In this document: piece by piece, positions 60,449-64,000 of the stretch | How positions within the stretch are numbered: the stretch's first letter is position 1 | Layout of the letters: each line of letters starts with the position of its first letter | Assembly (NCBI GenBank): GCA_020632655.1 | Contig: JACKFD010000010.1 | Coordinates: 62,001 to 126,000 of the forward strand | Origin: Spirochaetaceae bacterium | GTDB taxonomy: Bacteria; Myxococcota_A; UBA9160; UBA4427 | Length of the DNA stretch: 64,000 bases | Direction: 5' to 3' | Program-made: the position numbers and the translations under genes | Notes under the pieces: generated by a model | Told to the model about the DNA's origin: nothing | Seen by the model: only the letters and a program-made list of their open reading frames with translations | Database searches by the model: none

Positions 60449-61492
60449 TCAGGCTTCTCGCGCGATCACGACCTTCCCGACGTGACCGCGACCCGCAAAG
60501 TGTGCAATCGCATCCGCCGCACGATCGAAGCCGAAGGTCGAGTCGATCACCGGCTCGAGGCCGGTCTCGGCCGCGAAGCGCAGCAGGTCCTCGAGGTCCG
60601 CTCGGCTGCCCATCCCGTTCGCGAAGAGCGTGAGGACCTTGTGGTTGATCGGGAGCATGTCGACGTAGTCGATCGATCCGAGCCCACCCACGATCCCGAC
60701 CATCGCGATCCGGCCGCCCGCCTTCGTGGCCCGGATGGACTGCGGCAGCGTATTCGGCCCGCCGACCTCGACGACGAGGTCGACGCCGACGCCATCCGTC
60801 AACTCGAGGACGCGCGCGCCCCACTCGGGCGTCTCCTGATAGTTCACGACCGCGGCGGCCCCCAGCGACTCGAGCCGAGTGGCCTTGCTCGCCGAAGAGG
60901 TCGTCGCGATCACACGGCAGCCCATCGCCCGCGCGAGCTGCACGGCGAAGAGCGAGACACCCCCGGTGCCGAGCGTGAGGACCGTGCTGCCGGGGGCGAC
61001 CGCGAAACGTGCCGGACCGCCCATCAAGCTGCTCCACGCACTGAGTCCGGCGCAGGGCAGGCTCGCCGCCGTCACGAAGTCGAGCGCATCCGGGATGCGG
61101 ACGAGCGAATCCTCGCGTTGGATCACCTCCTCGGCCAACATGCCGTCGGTCGTGATGCCGAGAACCTCGCCGACCGACTCCGGCCGCGGCACACCCGCGA
61201 GCCAGCTCGCATGGGGATTTGCGACGACGCGGTCTCCCGGAGCGAAACGCGTGACGCCCGCGCCGACCTCGAGCACCTCCCCCGCGCCGTCGAGCAGCGG
61301 AATCCGACCGTCTACGGGAAAAGCGCCCGAGAAGCAGTTCAGGTCCACGAAGTTGAGCGAGTTCGCGCGAATGGCGACGAGCACCTCGCCGGCTCGAGGC
61401 TTCGGCGCGTCGACCTCTTCGAGCGCGAGTCCGACCGGCGCACCCGGCACGGGACGAAGCCCGGCGCCTCGACCGAAGACGTAGCGCTTCAT
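60449..61492 (-). CDS. Zinc-type/MDR alcohol dehydrogenase-like oxidoreductase
   Basis: 347 aa; the ATG at 61492 with GAGGGCG is preferred. GroES-like domain with VAIRANSLNFVDLNCFSG, and Rossmann loop VLTLGTGGVSLFAVQLARAM. Catalytic Zn ligands in the usual positions are absent (NFVDLN in place of CHSD), so it is a Zn-free quinone-oxidoreductase-like member. GRGHVGKVVIAREA ends the chain in family style. Could oxidise the P450/BVMO product alcohol or reduce a double bond. Confidence 0.92.
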   Translation of the reverse strand: MKRYVFGRGAGLRPVPGAPVGLALEEVDAPKPRAGEVLVAIRANSLNFVDLNCFSGAFPVDGRIPLLDGAGEVLEVGAGVTRFAPGDRVVANPHASWLAGVPRPESVGEVLGITTDGMLAEEVIQREDSLVRIPDALDFVTAASLPCAGLSAWSSLMGGPARFAVAPGSTVLTLGTGGVSLFAVQLARAMGCRVIATTSSASKATRLESLGAAAVVNYQETPEWGARVLELTDGVGVDLVVEVGGPNTLPQSIRATKAGGRIAMVGIVGGLGSIDYVDMLPINHKVLTLFANGMGSRADLEDLLRFAAETGLEPVIDSTFGFDRAADAIAHFAGRGHVGKVVIAREA

Positions 61493-61547
61493 CGCCCTCG
61501 CTCCCCGCTCGGTCGGGACCCGACCCGGGCTCCTCGCGCCGCGCATC

Positions 61548-62597
61548 TCACGCGGCGAGCTCCTCCGGCTCGGGCGGGTAGCTGGCGGGCTTGCCCGGAT
61601 CGTAGGTCTGCGTGAGGAGCGAGATGAAGCGCTGATCCGTCATCGGATCGCTCGGCACCTCGAACTCGAGCCCACGCCGACGCAAGTCGTCGATCATCGT
61701 CTCGAAGACGCGGTCGTTGTCGATGTCGTCCGTGTGGTCGAGGGTCCGCTTCAAGTCCTCGTAGTCCGAGTAGACCTCGCCGCCCCAATGCACGAGGAAG
61801 CGGAACTCCTCGGCCGGCACCTTCTGGATGACCTCGCCGTCGGTCGTGATCTGCCAGCCATCCGCGCTATCGGGATCCGCGCTCATGAGCGAGTCGATCC
61901 GGAGACCCGCCGGCCGGCGCAGATGCGCCGGACCGCATGCCTCGGCCGTGTGGAACATCATCTCGTTCTCGACGACGACCGCACGCCCCCACATCGGCGC
62001 CTTGATCTGTCGCGGCGTGGCTTGCGGTCCATCGGGCCAGTAGTTGAATCCGCCGCCGACCCGACCGCGGTAGTACCAGGCGATGACCTGCGCCTTCTTC
62101 GCGCGCCAACGCTCGAAGAGGCCCGACTTCACCATCATGTTCATCAGCCAGACGGGCGTCGTGCGATCGGTGATCCCGCGGAAGCGGGTCGCATCGACGT
62201 GCGGCGCGTCGCTTCCCGGGCACGGCCCCTGGATGTTGAAGAGCATGCTCTCGGGCCGCGCGTAGTCGGCCTTCCAGTAGGCGCGCACGAGGTCGAGGAA
62301 CTTCCGGTTGAAGAAGCAGTCCTCGATCTCGGGGTGCAGGACCGTGCTCCCCTGGGCGAAATAACCGCGGAAGACGGGCGTCATGAACATGTCCCAGGTC
62401 GGCTCGAAGCCTTCGGGAATCATGCCCGAGGTCGTGGCCACGACCTCTTCGGGCGACTGGAAATGCTGCGCCAGGATCAGCTGCCACGGCCCCTTCCGTC
62501 GCACGACGTCGAGCATGCGTCGATGTTGGTCCTCGCTGAACGCGCCCTCGATCACCTCCGGCGGCGCGACCGGCCGGAATCGGGTCGAATCACTCAT
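61548..62597 (-). CDS. Uncharacterised protein with a possible Fe(II)-oxygenase active site
   Basis: 349 aa, no family recognised with certainty. AAAGGAGACGCG precedes the ATG, which overlaps the hydrolase stop by one base (TGATG). An HxD in DAPHVDATRF near 143-152 and a later His in MMFHTAEACGP near 220 are spaced like the facial triad of cupin-fold oxygenases, and APMWGRAVVVENEM resembles a jelly-roll strand. Repeated Trp/Phe-rich segments suggest a hydrophobic substrate. Coupled to an HSL-type hydrolase. Confidence 0.6.
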   Translation of the reverse strand: MSDSTRFRPVAPPEVIEGAFSEDQHRRMLDVVRRKGPWQLILAQHFQSPEEVVATTSGMIPEGFEPTWDMFMTPVFRGYFAQGSTVLHPEIEDCFFNRKFLDLVRAYWKADYARPESMLFNIQGPCPGSDAPHVDATRFRGITDRTTPVWLMNMMVKSGLFERWRAKKAQVIAWYYRGRVGGGFNYWPDGPQATPRQIKAPMWGRAVVVENEMMFHTAEACGPAHLRRPAGLRIDSLMSADPDSADGWQITTDGEVIQKVPAEEFRFLVHWGGEVYSDYEDLKRTLDHTDDIDNDRVFETMIDDLRRRGLEFEVPSDPMTDQRFISLLTQTYDPGKPASYPPEPEELAA

Positions 62598-63619
62598 CAC
62601 GCGTCTCCTTTCGCGGCGGCCAGATGTTCGAGGAAGAACCGGACCACGACGTCCGTCGCCTCCTGCGCCTCGGGCAAGGCGAAGTTGTACCAATGTGCGT
62701 GGGGCATCGCCTCGAAGACGTAGAGCTCGGCCTCGACCTCGGCCCGCCGCAGGGCGCGATGGAAGAGTGTCGTCGCGGAGAGCAGCGCGTCCCGTCCGCC
62801 CGTGAGCAGCAGGGCCGGCGGCCAGCCACGCAGATCGCCGCGGATCGGCGCGTAGAGCGGGTCGTCGGGGTCGTGGTCGCCGAGGTAGGCACGCCGCTCG
62901 CTGGCCGGATGCTCGAGGGGGAGCAGGACGTCGCCGAAGAATCCCGAGAGTCCGAAGAGATGGGCGCTCTCGCCGAGATGCCCGACGTCGCCCCCGGCCG
63001 TGAAGACGCCGATCGCCGCGGGCAGCGGGAGCCCCTCCGCGCGCAGCCGCGCGACGAGCTGTGCGGTCAGGAACCCGCCGGCGGACGCGCCGTAGACGCC
63101 GATCTGGTCCGGCGGATGATGGTCGAGCATGCCGCGGTAGACGGCGAGCGCGTCGTCGACGGCGGCCGGATAGGGATGTTCGGGCGCGAGGCGATAGTCG
63201 ACCGCCAGGACGGGCAGACCCGCGTCATGCGCGACCGGAATCGCTTCCACGAGGCACCCCGAGCCGAGCACGAAGCCCCCGCCGTGCAGGTTCATCAGCA
63301 CGCGGCCACGGCTCTCGGACCGGAGGGTCTTCGGCTTCACGAGATGACAGCGGACGCCACCGACCTCGATCTCCTCGATGTCGACCGGATAGGCCTCGGC
63401 CGCCGCGTCCGAGAGCTGCTTCATCATCTGGTCCGTCGCCTCGCGCATCGCCCACATCGGTAGATCCGAGGGCGGCGGCGACGCTTCGCCCCAGGGCGGC
63501 GTCGCGAGGAAGGCGCGTGACGCATCGCTCACCTCTGCCGCCGGCGGCATCACCCGCGGCCCGAGCCGGACCGTCCCGTCCTTCTCGACGACGAGCCCCG
63601 TCTTCCGATCCTCCGCCAT
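62597..63619 (-). CDS. HSL-type alpha/beta hydrolase (esterase)
   Basis: 340 aa; GGAGGGAGGACGCG before ATG 63619. Oxyanion HGGG in LMNLHGGGFVLG, nucleophile GASAGG, Asp in LLTGGRDALL, His in PHAHWYN. Hormone-sensitive-lipase family esterases cleave small to medium carboxylic esters or lactones, which fits opening the BVMO product two genes away (inference). Cytoplasmic. The following gene start overlaps its stop. Confidence 0.94.
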   Translation of the reverse strand: MAEDRKTGLVVEKDGTVRLGPRVMPPAAEVSDASRAFLATPPWGEASPPPSDLPMWAMREATDQMMKQLSDAAAEAYPVDIEEIEVGGVRCHLVKPKTLRSESRGRVLMNLHGGGFVLGSGCLVEAIPVAHDAGLPVLAVDYRLAPEHPYPAAVDDALAVYRGMLDHHPPDQIGVYGASAGGFLTAQLVARLRAEGLPLPAAIGVFTAGGDVGHLGESAHLFGLSGFFGDVLLPLEHPASERRAYLGDHDPDDPLYAPIRGDLRGWPPALLLTGGRDALLSATTLFHRALRRAEVEAELYVFEAMPHAHWYNFALPEAQEATDVVVRFFLEHLAAAKGDA

Positions 63620-63698
63620 CGCGTCCTCCCTCCTCTGCCTTCCGTCGAGCCCCTGCTCGCCTTCGAGCCCGCGTCCCGGTGCGGCGCCCCGCCGACGA

Positions 63699-64000
63699 CT
63701 AGCGATACAGCTCGACCGGCGGCACCCGATCGAGCAGCACGTTCGCCGCGTGACAATACCGATCGAGCAACGCCCGTTGCTCCGCATCCGGCTCGGCATG
63801 CGCCGCCTGCCCGCTTCGCAGCATCGCACACGCCTCGTCGATCCAGCCCGGCTCCTCCGGCAGCGCGAAGAACGCGACGATCCGGCGCAAGGCCGCCTCG
63901 GGATCCGCCATCAGATCCTCGAAGCGGATCTCCCCATACTGCTCCGGCGCGAGCTGCTTGACCGCCCGCATCCCACGCAGGGTCGATTCGCTCCAATCCC
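63699..64000 (-). CDS. Sulfotransferase-like protein, C-terminal part (cut by window edge)
   Basis: About 100 residues visible; the N terminus lies beyond the end of the window. The segment YGEIRFEDLMADPEAALRRI matches the PAPS-sulfotransferase pattern (RYEDL...DP), followed by IVAFFALPEEPGWIDEACAM. Sulfotransferases transfer sulfate to alcohols or amines. The part holding the PAPS 5'-phosphosulfate loop is not in the window, so activity cannot be judged. Stop is 79 bp from the esterase start. Confidence 0.75.
   Translation of the reverse strand, partial: DWSESTLRGMRAVKQLAPEQYGEIRFEDLMADPEAALRRIVAFFALPEEPGWIDEACAMLRSGQAAHAEPDAEQRALLDRYCHAANVLLDRVPPVELYR

Noticed and set aside
1..64000. CRISPR arrays, prophage, toxin-antitoxin pairs, riboswitches or replication origins
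   Set aside because: No regularly spaced repeats, phage genes, recognised antitoxin folds or conserved riboswitch elements were seen on reading the window.

Overview
The window is about 64 kb of high-GC chromosomal DNA from a Gram-negative bacterium. Lipoproteins with lipoboxes, an OmpA-type protein, a PEP-CTERM protein, Tat export and strong GGAGG ribosome sites support this. The mix of lipid-type catabolic genes with PEP-CTERM and TPR lipoproteins recalls uncultured deltaproteobacterial lineages (Myxococcota, Desulfobacterota or Binatota), but that placement is inference and no marker gene is present.

Layout. (1) 1-7.5 kb: a CoA-dependent degradation module (P450, IclR regulator, family III CoA-transferase, SDR, NIPSNAP-like protein, acyl-CoA synthetase). 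The two outward transcripts share an identical 11-base element at the same distance from their GTG starts. (2) 7.5-15.3 kb: envelope genes (beta-barrel-like protein, W-DP repeat lipoprotein, TPR lipoprotein, sulfatase-fold hydrolase, PEP-CTERM protein). (3) 13.75-18.4 kb: a lower-GC accessory patch with two nonsense-broken transposases and small unknown genes, ending at tRNA-Ser(GGA). (4) 18.7-30.2 kb: OmpA protein, conserved lipoprotein, hydrolase, TauD, LLM flavoprotein, an IorAB-like molybdenum hydroxylase, then a dioxygenase/SDR operon. (5) 30.2-42 kb: amidohydrolase, membrane protein, DapA-like/quinoprotein-EthD pair, and an acyl-CoA synthetase/hydratase/DUF35/thiolase-like operon resembling side-chain aldolase systems. 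(6) 42-64 kb: dense oxidative catabolism: SDRs, two more P450s each facing an MDR dehydrogenase, acyl-CoA dehydrogenase with aminoglycoside-phosphotransferase-fold kinase, TetR, MFS/spermidine-synthase fusion, HAPMO-like Baeyer-Villiger monooxygenase, two hydrolases and a truncated sulfotransferase at the edge.

Together the genes suit activation of hydrophobic substrates (P450, BVMO, Fe(II) dioxygenases), alcohol oxidation (SDR, MDR), CoA ligation and beta-oxidation or retro-aldol shortening. No substrate can be read from sequence alone. The most unusual items are the shared GACATTGCAAA element, a DapA homologue lacking both catalytic residues, a quinoprotein-EthD fusion, a tandemly repeated twin-arginine segment, a stop-less P450 tail running into its convergent neighbour, and a shared 16-mer upstream of two unrelated genes.
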